DNA from: Solicola gregarius
GTDB lineage: Bacteria > Actinomycetota > Actinomycetes > Propionibacteriales > Nocardioidaceae
DNA length: 64,000 nucleotides
Reading direction: 5' to 3'
NCBI RefSeq assembly: GCF_025790165.1
Contig: NZ_CP094970.1
Coordinates: 2,790,001 to 2,854,000, forward strand
Shown here: one piece after another, positions 16,349 through 25,672 of the stretch
Layout of the letters: every line of letters starts with the position of its first letter
How positions within the stretch are numbered: position 1 is the first letter of the stretch
Translations under genes and position numbers: made by a program
Notes under the pieces: generated by a model
Told to the model about the DNA's origin: nothing
Seen by the model: the letters and a program-made list of their open reading frames with translations, nothing else
Database searches by the model: none

Positions 16349-17230
16349 TCAGGTCGAGTGCCGCTCGGTCGCGACGACGTCGCCGTCGCGGTGATGGACG
16401 ACCAGCAGCTCGCCCGGCATCAGCGGTTCGGTGATGTCGAGGCCGAGCGCGTCGGTCACGTACGGGAGCACCGGACGGTGCGTCGCCGCGACGACCGGCG
16501 CGCGGTCGTCAAGCAGGTCGTACGTCGCCTTGCGCACCCGCTTGCGACGCGCGCCGTCCTCTGCGAGCCGGGGCTCGAGCACGATGTCGGTGCCGACGGA
16601 ATCCGCGTAGGGCGTGACGGTCGCGACGCAGCGTTGCGCATCGCTGCTGACGACGTCGCGCACCCCGTACGCCGTGAGGATCGGCGCCATGCGCACGGCC
16701 TGCCGCTCGCCGTTCCTGGTGAGCGTGCGTTCGGTGTCGGGGCCCTTCCAGCGGCTTCGGGCCCGCGCGGCCGCGTGCCGGACGACGACGAGGGTGCGGG
16801 TCTTGTGATGCTTGCGCCTCTTGAGCGCGCGAAACCTGGCGAGCACGTCGCGATCGCGGTCGTACGTGAGCAGCGCGGCCACGTCGCGTAGGCGTACCCA
16901 GCGCACGCCGTCGACCTCGTGGTTCGGCGCGTACGACGCGACGTCGTCGCCGCCGACCGGTCGCGCGGACCAGTACTGCACCCGTTTCGTCGCCGCGTTG
17001 CCGCGCATCGGGTACTCGTGCGCGAGCAGCGGGACGCCGAGCCGGACGCGCACGCCCGTCTCCTCCTCCACCTCGCGAACGCTCGCCTGGACGTGCCGCT
17101 CACCGCGGTCGAGCTTGCCCTTCGGGAACGTCCAGTCGTCGTACTTCGGACGATGGATCATCAGCAGCTCGGTGTGTCCGCCGACGCGCCGCCAGGTCAC
17201 CGCGCCCGCCGCGTGGACTGTCTCGGCCAT
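16349..17230 (-). CDS. mutT1: NUDIX hydrolase fused to SixA-like histidine phosphatase (MutT1 type)
   Basis: A 293-residue two-domain protein. The N-terminal NUDIX domain shows GKLDRGERHVQASVREVEEETG near residue 38 (GX5EX7REUXEEXG box complete), and the C-terminal domain from about 145 is a phosphohistidine-phosphatase fold with VVVRHAAARAR supplying the catalytic RH. This architecture is that of mycobacterial MutT1, which hydrolyses 8-oxo-dGTP/GTP and dinucleoside polyphosphates. A PHO-like box lies 22 bases upstream, so it may be induced under phosphate starvation. The start ATG at 17230 follows directly. Confidence 0.88.
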   Translation of the reverse strand: MAETVHAAGAVTWRRVGGHTELLMIHRPKYDDWTFPKGKLDRGERHVQASVREVEEETGVRVRLGVPLLAHEYPMRGNAATKRVQYWSARPVGGDDVASYAPNHEVDGVRWVRLRDVAALLTYDRDRDVLARFRALKRRKHHKTRTLVVVRHAAARARSRWKGPDTERTLTRNGERQAVRMAPILTAYGVRDVVSSDAQRCVATVTPYADSVGTDIVLEPRLAEDGARRKRVRKATYDLLDDRAPVVAATHRPVLPYVTDALGLDITEPLMPGELLVVHHRDGDVVATERHST

Positions 17231-17251
17231 CGCTCTAGTGTCCCAGGAGCC

Positions 17252-17269
17252 GGTGAACGCCCGGCGAAC
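17252..17269 (-). promoter_or_regulatory. PHO-like box upstream of the NUDIX-SixA gene
   Basis: On the minus strand GTTCGCCGGGC is followed by GTTCACCGGCT: two GTTCNCC units spaced 11 bases, one with a single mismatch. Spacing and sequence match the PhoP direct repeat seen before pstS in this window. Confidence 0.6.
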
Positions 17270-17393
17270 GGAGGGACGATGCGCCCGCTAAGTGCACCTG
17301 ACTGACTCCCCGGGGTGAGCAGGCAGACGGCGGAACTGTCGCGTTTCCGTGCTTGTGCGGTCGGACAGCGTCAGCGGCGCATAACGTACCGGG

Positions 17394-18083
17394 ATGTGCA
17401 GCGCTATCGCCGATCCGGCGCGTACGGAGAATGACGGCACGTCATTGCTCGACCGGATCGTGACCGAGCCTGTGCGCGTCGTCGAGACCCGTGCCGATCG
17501 CGAGATCGCACTCTTCGGGTCGGAGCATCGAGCCATCGCGGGCGCGGTGCCGAGACGCCGCGCGGAGTTCGGCACCGTGCGCTGGTGTGCGCGCGCCGCT
17601 CTCGACGAGTTGGGTATCGCCGCAGTGCCGATATTGCCAGGTGAGCGGGGTGCCCCGATCTGGCCGGACGGCGTCGTCGGAGCGATGACGCACTGTACGG
17701 GTTACCGTGCCGCCGCGCTGGCAAGGGCGAGCGACGTTGCCGCGCTCGGAGTCGACGCCGAACCGAACGAACCGCTACCTGCCGGCGTCCTCGGTATCGT
17801 CGCGAGTGCCGAGGAGGCCGAGGCACTCGCGACGCTACCGCGACGCGGTATCGCATGGGACCGGGTGCTGTTCAGCGCCAAGGAATCGGTCTACAAGGCG
17901 TGGTTCCCACTCGCGAGACGCTGGCTCGGCTTCGAGGACGCGGTGGTGGCGGTCCATCCGGACGGGTGTTTCACTGCTGCCGTCGATCCCCGGCTCGCGG
18001 TCGGTGTGTCGCCGGACCGTTACGACGGGCGGTGGTTCGCCGGTTCTGAACTCGTGGTCACCGCGGTGACGGTCCCGACCTGA
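17394..18083 (+). CDS. Sfp/EntD-type 4'-phosphopantetheinyl transferase
   Basis: A 229-residue enzyme that moves the phosphopantetheine arm of CoA onto carrier-domain serines, needed to activate every T domain in this NRPS cluster. Visible motifs: the EntD-like WPDGVVGAMTHCTGYRAAAL stretch near residue 83, the magnesium-binding LGVDAEPNEPLP near 120, and FSAKESVYKAWFP near 160, which includes the Lys-Glu pair of the family. It is the first gene of the cluster on the left and faces the exporter genes. The start is the ATG at 17394; its ribosome site is weak. Confidence 0.92.
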   Translation: MCSAIADPARTENDGTSLLDRIVTEPVRVVETRADREIALFGSEHRAIAGAVPRRRAEFGTVRWCARAALDELGIAAVPILPGERGAPIWPDGVVGAMTHCTGYRAAALARASDVAALGVDAEPNEPLPAGVLGIVASAEEAEALATLPRRGIAWDRVLFSAKESVYKAWFPLARRWLGFEDAVVAVHPDGCFTAAVDPRLAVGVSPDRYDGRWFAGSELVVTAVTVPT

Positions 18084-18092
18084 CGGTTGTGG

Positions 18093-18938
18093 TCAGGCAC
18101 TGCGCCGTTTGTACAAGACGGTCGCCAGCGGCGCGAAGACGACCAGGATCCCGACCGACCAGAGCAGCGACTGGGCACCGTCGGAGTCGAACGTTCCGCG
18201 CATGAAGCAGTCGCGCAGCGCGTTGACCGTGACCGTCACCGGGCTGTGGTCGGCGTAGACCTGCAGCCAGCCCGGCATCGACTGCGTCGGAACGAATGCG
18301 GAGCTCACGAACGCGAACGGGAACAGCCAGAAGGTCCCGGCCGACTGCGCGGCCTCGACGCTCGGTGCGGTTAGTCCCAACACGGACCCCAGCCACGAGA
18401 ACGCATAGCCGAACAGCAGCAGTAGAGCGATGCCGAGGAGCGCGTACGCGGCACCGCCGTGGAACCGGAAGCCGATCAACAGACCCATGACGATCATGAT
18501 CGCGACGGTGATGCCCGTGCGGACGACCTCGGACGCGGTCCGGCCGACCAGCACCGAGGACTGAGTCATCGGCATGGACCGGAAGCGGTCGATGATGCCT
18601 CGTTGCATGTCTTCGGCCAGCGTGACCGTCGTCGCCGACACCGACGAGAAGAGCACCATCATCACGAAGATGCCCGGCATCAGGAACTGTTTGTAGTCGC
18701 TGCTGCCGACGTCGATCGCGCCGCCGAAGACATAGGCGAACAACAGGATGAACATCACTGGCTGGACGACCGCGTACATCAGCAGTTCGGGCGTGCGCTG
18801 AATGCGGCGCAGGTTCCGCGCGGCCATGAGCCATGCGTCGATCAGCCACCATGACACTCTCGTCGAGTCGGCGTTCGCGGGCACCGAGGGACCATCGGCG
18901 AACACGTCGTGGGGGCGGGTACGCGTCGCATCGCTCAT
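18093..18938 (-). CDS. DrrB-like ABC-2 transporter permease
   Basis: A 281-residue ABC-2 membrane protein with six hydrophobic segments, paired with the upstream ATPase in a daunorubicin-type (DrrAB) exporter. The stretch MQRGIIDRFRSMPMTQSSVLVGR near residue 110 is the ABC-2 coupling region, and AFVPTQSMPGWLQVYADHSPVT near 220 is typical of DrrB relatives. Start ATG at 18938 with AAGGAGG; it overlaps the ATPase stop by four bases (ATGA). It most likely exports, and gives resistance to, the cluster product. Confidence 0.93.
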   Translation of the reverse strand: MSDATRTRPHDVFADGPSVPANADSTRVSWWLIDAWLMAARNLRRIQRTPELLMYAVVQPVMFILLFAYVFGGAIDVGSSDYKQFLMPGIFVMMVLFSSVSATTVTLAEDMQRGIIDRFRSMPMTQSSVLVGRTASEVVRTGITVAIMIVMGLLIGFRFHGGAAYALLGIALLLLFGYAFSWLGSVLGLTAPSVEAAQSAGTFWLFPFAFVSSAFVPTQSMPGWLQVYADHSPVTVTVNALRDCFMRGTFDSDGAQSLLWSVGILVVFAPLATVLYKRRSA

Positions 18939-19999
18939 GCGTTCCTCCTTGAGTTGTTGACACCGGATCCGGCCGCGGGACCTACGGATTCGTATGGGCC
19001 GTCGCCCGGCGGGTGCTGCCGGTTGTGCCAACCCGAGTCGTCGTTGGTGTCGCCGGGCGCGACGTAGGCGCTCGTCAGGCGCAGGAACACGTCGTCGAGC
19101 GTCGGGCGACGTACCTCTACGTCCTTGATGGTGATGTCGCGTCGACGAAGCTCGATTACGGCGTCGGCGAGGCCGTCGATTCCACTGCCGTCCAGCGCGA
19201 CGGTCACGACGTGTGCCTCCGCGTCGACTACCGGACTGGCGTTGCCGAGGTCGCGCAGCGCGTCGGTGGCCAGCTGCAGGTTCTCGGCGTCGGGGAGTTG
19301 GACGCACAGGTTCTCGCCGCCCACCTCGCTCTTCAGCTGATCGGCCGTGCCGTGCGCGATCAAGCGGCCACTCGCCATCACCGCGATCTCATCGGCGAGG
19401 TGCTCGGCCTCTTCGAGATCCTGGGTTGTGAGCAGCACTGTCGTACCCGCGTTGCGAAGACGAGCGATGGCATCCCACACCGTCAGTCGGCTTCGTGGGT
19501 CGAGACCGGTCGTGGGCTCGTCCAGAACGAGCACCCGGGGACGTGCGATGAGGCTCGCAGCGAGGTCGAGTCGGCGGCGCATGCCACCCGAATATGTCTT
19601 CACCTGTCGGTCGGCCGCATCCGCAAGCTCGAAGGCGGCCAAGAGGTCGTCGGCACGCTGCGTTGCGTCCGCCCTGCTCAGACGAAACAGCCGACCGATC
19701 ATCCGGAGGTTCTCGGCGCCGGTCAGGATCTCGTCCACCGCGGCGAACTGTCCGGTCAGCCCGAGCGACGCGCGTACTGTCTGCGGGTGCTCGACGACGT
19801 CGGCTTGGCAGACCTGCGCGGTACCCGAGTCCGGTCGCAGCAGTGTCGACAGGATGCGCACCGCTGTTGTCTTGCCGGCGCCGTTGGCGCCCAGGAGGCC
19901 GGCCACCGACCCCTCCGGAACTGCCAGGTCGAGCCCGTCAAGCGCGGTCTGATCTCCGTACCGTTTGTGCAGTCCGTTCAACTCGATTGCGTTCGCCAT
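18935..19999 (-). CDS. DrrA-like ABC transporter ATP-binding protein
   Basis: A 354-residue ATPase of the daunorubicin-resistance type. Walker A LLGANGAGKTTAVRIL lies near residue 38, the signature KTYSGGMRRRLDLAASL near 137, Walker B VLVLDEPTTGLDPRS near 160, and H-loop region LLTTQDLEEAEHLAD near 190. In the switch position Gln replaces the usual His (TTQD), as is common in DrrA. The C-terminal extension LRRRDITIKDVEVRRPTLDDVFLRLT is also typical. Translationally coupled to the permease. Its start at 19999 is only 35 bases from the divergent kinase gene. Confidence 0.95.
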   Translation of the reverse strand: MANAIELNGLHKRYGDQTALDGLDLAVPEGSVAGLLGANGAGKTTAVRILSTLLRPDSGTAQVCQADVVEHPQTVRASLGLTGQFAAVDEILTGAENLRMIGRLFRLSRADATQRADDLLAAFELADAADRQVKTYSGGMRRRLDLAASLIARPRVLVLDEPTTGLDPRSRLTVWDAIARLRNAGTTVLLTTQDLEEAEHLADEIAVMASGRLIAHGTADQLKSEVGGENLCVQLPDAENLQLATDALRDLGNASPVVDAEAHVVTVALDGSGIDGLADAVIELRRRDITIKDVEVRRPTLDDVFLRLTSAYVAPGDTNDDSGWHNRQHPPGDGPYESVGPAAGSGVNNSRRNA

Positions 20000-20034
20000 A
20001 AACCCATCGGACACCGTAGGCAGGGGATGGGGGC

Positions 20035-21183
20035 ATGAATCTGTCGCGACTGTGTTCGGCGCCGTTCGGGCACCGCGGGCGCGAGGCACTCTGTTGGCAT
20101 GCGCACCGCTACGTCCGGCCCGAGGAGTGGAGCCGGGTGACCGCCGAGCTCGAAGGGGTCGCTATCGCAGCCGCCGAAACCCGCGACTGCCTCACCGACG
20201 ACGTTCGTCCCAGCCCGGCCGCTCGGGTGGCCGCACCGGACGACCTCGACCGGGAGGAGCGGGTAGGCCGCGCGACCGTCCACGGGACGTGCGGCGAGCT
20301 GCTGCAGGGTTACCGGCGACCCGACGGGCGCATGGGCGGCTCGGGACGTCATGGCGGCAGCCAGGACGCGGGCGGCTACCAGCACTTCCTGTTCACGCTC
20401 CCCGTCGCCGAGTTCGCCACAACCGGTACTGTGCGACTCGATCCGGGCCAGCGGGAGCCGCGCGTCATCCCGCCCGACCGGACCCGTGCGCTCACTGCCG
20501 CCGTGAGTGCAGCTCGCGCACTCGGACTCACCAGCGCGCAGGTCGATCTCGAGATCGCAAGCAACATTCCGGTCGGCAAAGGCTGCGCGAGCTCTACAGC
20601 CGACGTGATGGCCTCGATCGCGGCGCTGCTGGATGCGACGCACACCCAGACCCCGGACGCTGTCGTGCATGCCTTCGGAGGCTTGGTGGCGAAGGACATC
20701 GAGTGGGGCGACTACCTGTTCAGTGATTCGGTCGCCTTGTGCCTGCAGCGCTCGCACACGCTGGTGCGCGAGTACGAGACCGACCTGCGATGGCGCATCG
20801 TGAGCGTGGACGAGGGCGGCGTCGTCGACACGGCGCAGTTCCACGAACGGCAGCGCGCGTCGCGCCGCCAGGCGCAGCACTTCGACCTGCTTGCCAGGCA
20901 GCTCGATACCGCGCTACGTACTGGTGACTACGTGACGGCGGCGCAGATCGGAACCGAGAGCGCGCTGATAAACCAGCGCGAGCTGCCGAAGCGGACAATG
21001 CCGGTGATGCGCCGTGTCGCCGCCCACACTGGCGCGCTCGGTTTGGCCGTGGCGCACACCGGAACAGTGATCGGGTTGATCTTCTCCGAGCACCAGGACG
21101 ATGCCGCACTGCGTATGCAGGAGTCGTTTCGGCTGCTCGAAGCGGACGGACTCGCGCCCCGGACGTTGTCCGTGCGGGAGTAA
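20035..21183 (+). CDS. GHMP kinase, PduX-like L-threonine kinase
   Basis: Up to 382 residues. The GHMP signature GKGCASSTADVMASIAA near residue 180 is the PduX form (GKGxASSTAD), and the N-terminal core begins ATVHGTCGELLQGY, matching PduX-type CGELxQG. PduX phosphorylates L-threonine to O-phospho-L-threonine. In this cluster the most sensible use is to activate threonine for beta-replacement by the PLP enzyme at 51794, giving 2,3-diaminobutyrate after the lyase at 54120. No cobalamin gene is nearby. The first 75 residues are not part of the usual fold; a GTG at 20137 with GGAG upstream is an alternative start. Confidence 0.8.
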   Translation: MNLSRLCSAPFGHRGREALCWHAHRYVRPEEWSRVTAELEGVAIAAAETRDCLTDDVRPSPAARVAAPDDLDREERVGRATVHGTCGELLQGYRRPDGRMGGSGRHGGSQDAGGYQHFLFTLPVAEFATTGTVRLDPGQREPRVIPPDRTRALTAAVSAARALGLTSAQVDLEIASNIPVGKGCASSTADVMASIAALLDATHTQTPDAVVHAFGGLVAKDIEWGDYLFSDSVALCLQRSHTLVREYETDLRWRIVSVDEGGVVDTAQFHERQRASRRQAQHFDLLARQLDTALRTGDYVTAAQIGTESALINQRELPKRTMPVMRRVAAHTGALGLAVAHTGTVIGLIFSEHQDDAALRMQESFRLLEADGLAPRTLSVRE

Positions 21184-21237
21184 CCACGCGGACAGCGGCC
21201 CGCATCGACTACCGGGCGGGTAAGCACGGGCGGTGAC

Positions 21238-22596
21238 TCAGTCGGTGAAGCCGAGGTTTTCGCGCAAGAGCGCCGCGAGGTTGTCGGCGGCTTCGGGTGC
21301 GAGGTCGGCGGCGCGGTGATCGACGTCCGCCTCGAGGACGCCACCGGTCACCCGGACCTCACCCGACAGCACTGACTTGGCGTACCCGAACTGCACGGGA
21401 GACGGGCGCAGTACGTCCGGCTCGTCGGGGGGGTTCTCCGTGAAGGTGAACCGCACACCGATCTGTTCGTCCTGCACCGGCTCGTCGGCGAAAACGCTCT
21501 CGAACGGGAGATCGGCCGTGCCGAGTGCGGCAGTCAGCGCGCGGTGCACCCGGACGGGGAGGTCAGCGTCGGACATCTCTGGCCAGTCTGCGGCGGGCAC
21601 CACGACGACCGTGTTGGTGAGGTTGCCGAGGGTGGTGCGCAGCTCGGGACGCATACGGGCAGTCGTGCAGCACCCGATCGGTGCCTCGGCCAATGCCGGG
21701 TACCAAGTCCGCAAGGAGCGGTACCAAGCGGAGAGGGCGACCGAGGCGGACGACACCTGGTGCTCGGCGGCCCTGTTGCGGAGCGCAGCCCACGCGTCGG
21801 CGCCCTGGCCGACATGTACGCGTCGGCCGTCACGGGCGCCACGTACGTTGAGTGGGCAACGCGGTGTGTCGCGGACGGCAGTTCGGCCCGCCTCGACCGC
21901 GAATTCGAGTAGGCCACCGTCCAGCTCGCGCTGCTGCCAGTCGGCGAGGTCGCTGATGCGCAACTGCTCGCGTACCGGCTCAGTACCGGTCAGGTGTGCG
22001 GAAATTGCCGGACCGAGTACCTGCCACAGACCTTGCTCGTCCAAGTGGAGATCGTGGCCTACAACGCCGATCGCGCCCGATTCGTCGGGCAGTGCGTAGA
22101 CGAGGACGCGGGCCGGCTCGGTTGCGATGTCGATCGGCTCGTGAGCTGCGACAGCGACAGCTTCCTGCACCCACCTGCGTGGGTCGGTCGCGGTCGTGGG
22201 TACTGCGATGACCGTCGGGGTCGGGACGGGGACACGGGTGGCGAACGGTGCGCCGTCCGCGCCGACGCCGACACCTCGGCCGAGAGCGTCGAAGTCGGGC
22301 GCGACGGCCGCGAAAGCGGCGGCGAGACCGACGGCGGGCGTACACGGTGCGAACCACAGAGCACCACAGTGGTAGAAGTCGCCGTGCCGTCCGCCATGGT
22401 CGAGCGTCCACAGTGCTTGCTGCTTGTGGGTGAGCCGACTCCCGACTACGTCTCGGCGTTCGAGAGGCGCTTGGACAGTGCCCAGTAGGCCGTGTTCGGC
22501 GAGCCGGTTCACCGCCTTCACGCGCTGTGGTGGGTCCATCGCCCGGAGTCTGTCGAGCACCGGCGTCCTCGATGCCGTTGTATCAACCGGAGGCAT
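21238..22596 (-). CDS. Stand-alone NRPS condensation-like protein with altered active site
   Basis: A 452-residue condensation-domain fold without A or T domains. The position of the catalytic HHxxxDG reads GHDLHLDEQG, so the second (catalytic) His is Asp and the Gly is Glu. Other C-domain landmarks remain, such as GNLTNTVVVVP near residue 330 (the usual GxFVNT region) and LPFESVFADEP. Start ATG at 22596 overlaps the upstream NRPS gene by 14 bases, so the two are made together. It may be a structural partner of a multi-domain line, or catalyse something other than peptide bond formation. Last gene of the left-pointing NRPS operon starting at 30927. Confidence 0.8.
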   Translation of the reverse strand: MPPVDTTASRTPVLDRLRAMDPPQRVKAVNRLAEHGLLGTVQAPLERRDVVGSRLTHKQQALWTLDHGGRHGDFYHCGALWFAPCTPAVGLAAAFAAVAPDFDALGRGVGVGADGAPFATRVPVPTPTVIAVPTTATDPRRWVQEAVAVAAHEPIDIATEPARVLVYALPDESGAIGVVGHDLHLDEQGLWQVLGPAISAHLTGTEPVREQLRISDLADWQQRELDGGLLEFAVEAGRTAVRDTPRCPLNVRGARDGRRVHVGQGADAWAALRNRAAEHQVSSASVALSAWYRSLRTWYPALAEAPIGCCTTARMRPELRTTLGNLTNTVVVVPAADWPEMSDADLPVRVHRALTAALGTADLPFESVFADEPVQDEQIGVRFTFTENPPDEPDVLRPSPVQFGYAKSVLSGEVRVTGGVLEADVDHRAADLAPEAADNLAALLRENLGFTD

Positions 22597-25500
22597 TGAC
22601 CTGCATCCCGTCGTCCAGCAGCTGATCGAGGACCTCATTGGCGAGGTCCTCCCCACGTGTGTGTCGTTCGATGGCATCAGCGAGCTGGGCGATGGTGCTG
22701 GCCTCGAGCCACTCACGCAGCGACAGACGGGTGTCGAAAGTGCGGCGTACTTCCGCGATCACCTGCGTGGCGATGAGCGAATTGCCGCCGATGCCGAAGA
22801 ACTCCTCGTCGGCACCGACGCTTTCGAGCTCGAGCAGCCTGCACCAGATCGCCGCGATGCGTCGCTCGATCGGTCCGGACGGGGCGCGCCCCGCGGTGCG
22901 GCCGACGCGCTCCGCGGCAGGGTCCGGCAGCGCCGATCGGTCGATCTTCCCGTTGGCGTTGAGGGGAAACTCGTCCAACACGATGACGGAGGTCGGCACC
23001 ATGTACGGCGGCATCCGCTCGGCGAGGAACGAGCGCAGCTCGGCGACGTCGATCCCTGTGTCTCCCGCGGCGATCACGTACGCGGCGAGGCTGCGGTCGG
23101 CACCGTCGCCGTAGGGCACGACCAAGGATTCACGTACCGAGTCGTGTTCGTTCATACCGGCCGCGACCTCGAGCAGCTCGATGCGGATGCCGCGCACCTT
23201 CACCTGGTGGTCGGCGCGGCCGAGGAAGTGCACGTTGCCGTCGGGGAGCAGCAGCGCGATGTCGCCGGTTCGATACATCCGCGCGCCCTCTCCCCGGAAC
23301 GGGTCCGGCACGAACCGGGATGCGGCGAGCCCGGGCCGTCCGAGGTACCCGCGAGTCACCGAGTCTCCGGCGATGTAGACCTCTCCTCGAGCGCCGAACG
23401 GTACGGGCTGCATCGACTCGTCGAGCACGTACGTGCGGGTGTTGTGCAAAGGGGTGCCTGACCGGACGAACGGGAGGTCGTCGCCGCGAGGGCAGACGTA
23501 GAACGTCGAGTCGATGGAGACCTCGGTGACGCCGTAGAGATTGATCAGGTCCGCGTTGAGCCGTTCGTGGAAGCGGCGCAACAACGAGACCGGAACCGGC
23601 TCGCCGCTGACGAATACGTGGCGCAACGACGTGCACTCGTGCGCGCGGTCGGCCGACAGGAAGGTTTGCAGCATCGCCGGCACAAAGTGCAGGGTCGCGA
23701 TCTCGTTGTCCTTGACCAGGTCGATGAAGCGATCGATGTCGAGGTGGACCTTGCCAGGGGCGATCACGGCGCGCCCGCCGATCAGCAGCGGCCAGAACAG
23801 CTCCCACACCGCCGCGTCGAAGCTGTATGCGGTCCACTGCAGTGCGGCCTCGTCCGAGCGTAGGTCGAAGCGCTCACGCATCCACCAGCAGAAGTTGACC
23901 GCACCACCGTGCTCGATCAGCACGCCCTTCGGGCGGCCGGTCGAACCGGAGGTGTACATGACGTAAGCGAGGTTGTTCGGGTGAACGTCGACGGCTGGAT
24001 CGTGCTCTGGGCGTCCAGCGAAAGCGTCTAATCCGTCGTCGGCGTCGAGTCGCACGTTACGTACGCCGTCGTCCGGCAGCAGATCGAGTAGCTTTCCCTC
24101 GATGAGCACCACCGAGCAGTCAAGGTCGTGGTAGAGGTAGTCGAGCCGGTTGCGTGGGAAGAACGGGTCGAGCGGCGCGTACGCCGCGCCAGCCTTCAGG
24201 ATGCCGAGAATTCCAATGACCAGGTCGAGGCTCGGCTCGGCGCACAGCCCCACGATGTCGTCCGGGCGGACGCCCCGGGCGATCAGGTCGTGTGCGAGGC
24301 GATTGGCGCGCCGGTTGGCCTCGGCGTAGGTGAGGGTTCGATCTCCGAAGACCAATGCGACGGCGTCGGGAGTGCTGGCGGCCTGCTCCTCGACCAGATG
24401 GTGAAGGCACCGGTTGCGCGGGTAGTCGGCGTCGGTTTCGTTGTGCCGGTGCACCGCGGCGGTCTGCTCGGGTGGAAGCAGTGACAGCGTCTCGGTCGTA
24501 CCGTCCTCGGCGGTGAGTTCGGTGAGCGCGGTATCGAGGCATTCGAGCAACTGATCGGCGAGGTGGTCGTCGACGAGGTCGGGGTCATAGGTTGCCGTCA
24601 GCGTGTTTGGATCACCGGATTCGAGCCGAATCGTGCATGCGACTGCGGGCGTCGGGGGTGTGGGTCCGGACTCGGGCCGCAGGTCGACAGCCGAGTCGAA
24701 CAGGCTCACTGTGCCGCGCTGCCCGGCACAGTGGTTGCGGTCGGCGCGGGTCATGTGGGCGGCCGCGTGGAGCCGGTGGACCGCTGCGGTCTGGTCGACG
24801 AGCCAGGTCTGCAGCGGGCGGCGATCGAGGCGGGCGACGAACGGAAGCGTGGTCTCGAAGCCCCCGATCGCGTCGGTCAGGCCGTCGGGGCGCGCGTCGA
24901 GCAGTACGCCGACGGCCGACGGCTCTCCGCCGCGGAACCGGTCGACTACGACCGACCACCCGAGTAGCACCAGCCATCCAGGCGGCACGCCGACGCGGCG
25001 CGCGACCCGGACCAGGTCGGTGGCAAGACCAGGCGACAGTTCATAGTGAGCGGTGCGGCGCGGCGCGGGCAGCCGCCGGGACTCCTCGAAGAGTGGGGTC
25101 GGGCCGTCGAGCTCGTTGAGCGCGATCGCCCAGTACTTCTGAAGCGCGTCGCGGTCAACGTGAGCTTCGTGCCATGCGCGGTAGTCGGCGGCGCCCGGTA
25201 CCGGCGCTGGTTTGTCGCCGGAGGCGAGTGCGGTGGCGCGTTGGAGTACCACCTGGGCGGCGTGGTCATCGAGAGCGACCGGACTGTAGACGAGGACGAG
25301 GATGCGCACGCCGGCACTGTCGTCGGCACCTGCGGAGTCCTCGGTGCCGATGATCGCGCCCATGGTGCACAGCGGGCCCCCGGTCGCCGCGGCCTCGTCG
25401 GCGGACGCCGCAACCCGGTCGACGGACTGGGCGACCCGCAACGGTGCTACTTCGCCGGCAGGCACCGCCGTTGCCGGCGCGTCGCCCAGGTCGCGTACAG

Positions 25501-25672
25501 TCAGGCGAGTCGCGGGCATTTCACGACCGATCACGTGCCACGCCCGTCGCACCGCCGCGAGGGGCGTGCCGGGCGGGCAGGCGATCTCTGCACGTCCCAA
25601 CGGGACGAGGCCAGGGTCAACCAGCAGGTCGATGAGGCGGTCCTCTTGGACGGGGGTGAGCAAAGCGTCCAT
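22583..25672 (-). CDS. NRPS module C*-A-T, predicted to activate serine
   Basis: A 1029-residue protein. Residues 1-400 form a condensation-like domain whose active-site loop reads YSPVALDDHA instead of HHxxxDG. The A domain runs from about 420 to 930: TYAEANRRANRLAH, YTSGSTGRPKGV (A3), YGVTEVS (A5), YRTGDIAL (A7), NGKIDRSALP (A10). Pocket residues by hand alignment with PheA: D-A-W-H-F-S-L-I-D-K, one residue from the EntF serine code DVWHFSLVDK. A T domain with FFGIGGNSLIA ends the protein (carrier Ser in GNS). It starts at the base shared with the previous stop (TGATG). Confidence 0.92.
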   Translation of the reverse strand: MDALLTPVQEDRLIDLLVDPGLVPLGRAEIACPPGTPLAAVRRAWHVIGREMPATRLTVRDLGDAPATAVPAGEVAPLRVAQSVDRVAASADEAAATGGPLCTMGAIIGTEDSAGADDSAGVRILVLVYSPVALDDHAAQVVLQRATALASGDKPAPVPGAADYRAWHEAHVDRDALQKYWAIALNELDGPTPLFEESRRLPAPRRTAHYELSPGLATDLVRVARRVGVPPGWLVLLGWSVVVDRFRGGEPSAVGVLLDARPDGLTDAIGGFETTLPFVARLDRRPLQTWLVDQTAAVHRLHAAAHMTRADRNHCAGQRGTVSLFDSAVDLRPESGPTPPTPAVACTIRLESGDPNTLTATYDPDLVDDHLADQLLECLDTALTELTAEDGTTETLSLLPPEQTAAVHRHNETDADYPRNRCLHHLVEEQAASTPDAVALVFGDRTLTYAEANRRANRLAHDLIARGVRPDDIVGLCAEPSLDLVIGILGILKAGAAYAPLDPFFPRNRLDYLYHDLDCSVVLIEGKLLDLLPDDGVRNVRLDADDGLDAFAGRPEHDPAVDVHPNNLAYVMYTSGSTGRPKGVLIEHGGAVNFCWWMRERFDLRSDEAALQWTAYSFDAAVWELFWPLLIGGRAVIAPGKVHLDIDRFIDLVKDNEIATLHFVPAMLQTFLSADRAHECTSLRHVFVSGEPVPVSLLRRFHERLNADLINLYGVTEVSIDSTFYVCPRGDDLPFVRSGTPLHNTRTYVLDESMQPVPFGARGEVYIAGDSVTRGYLGRPGLAASRFVPDPFRGEGARMYRTGDIALLLPDGNVHFLGRADHQVKVRGIRIELLEVAAGMNEHDSVRESLVVPYGDGADRSLAAYVIAAGDTGIDVAELRSFLAERMPPYMVPTSVIVLDEFPLNANGKIDRSALPDPAAERVGRTAGRAPSGPIERRIAAIWCRLLELESVGADEEFFGIGGNSLIATQVIAEVRRTFDTRLSLREWLEASTIAQLADAIERHTRGEDLANEVLDQLLDDGMQVNASG

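Noticed and set aside
20035-21183. Cobalamin-pathway threonine kinase
   Set aside because: No cob/cbi or pdu gene is nearby, and PLP and lyase partners for another use are in the cluster.
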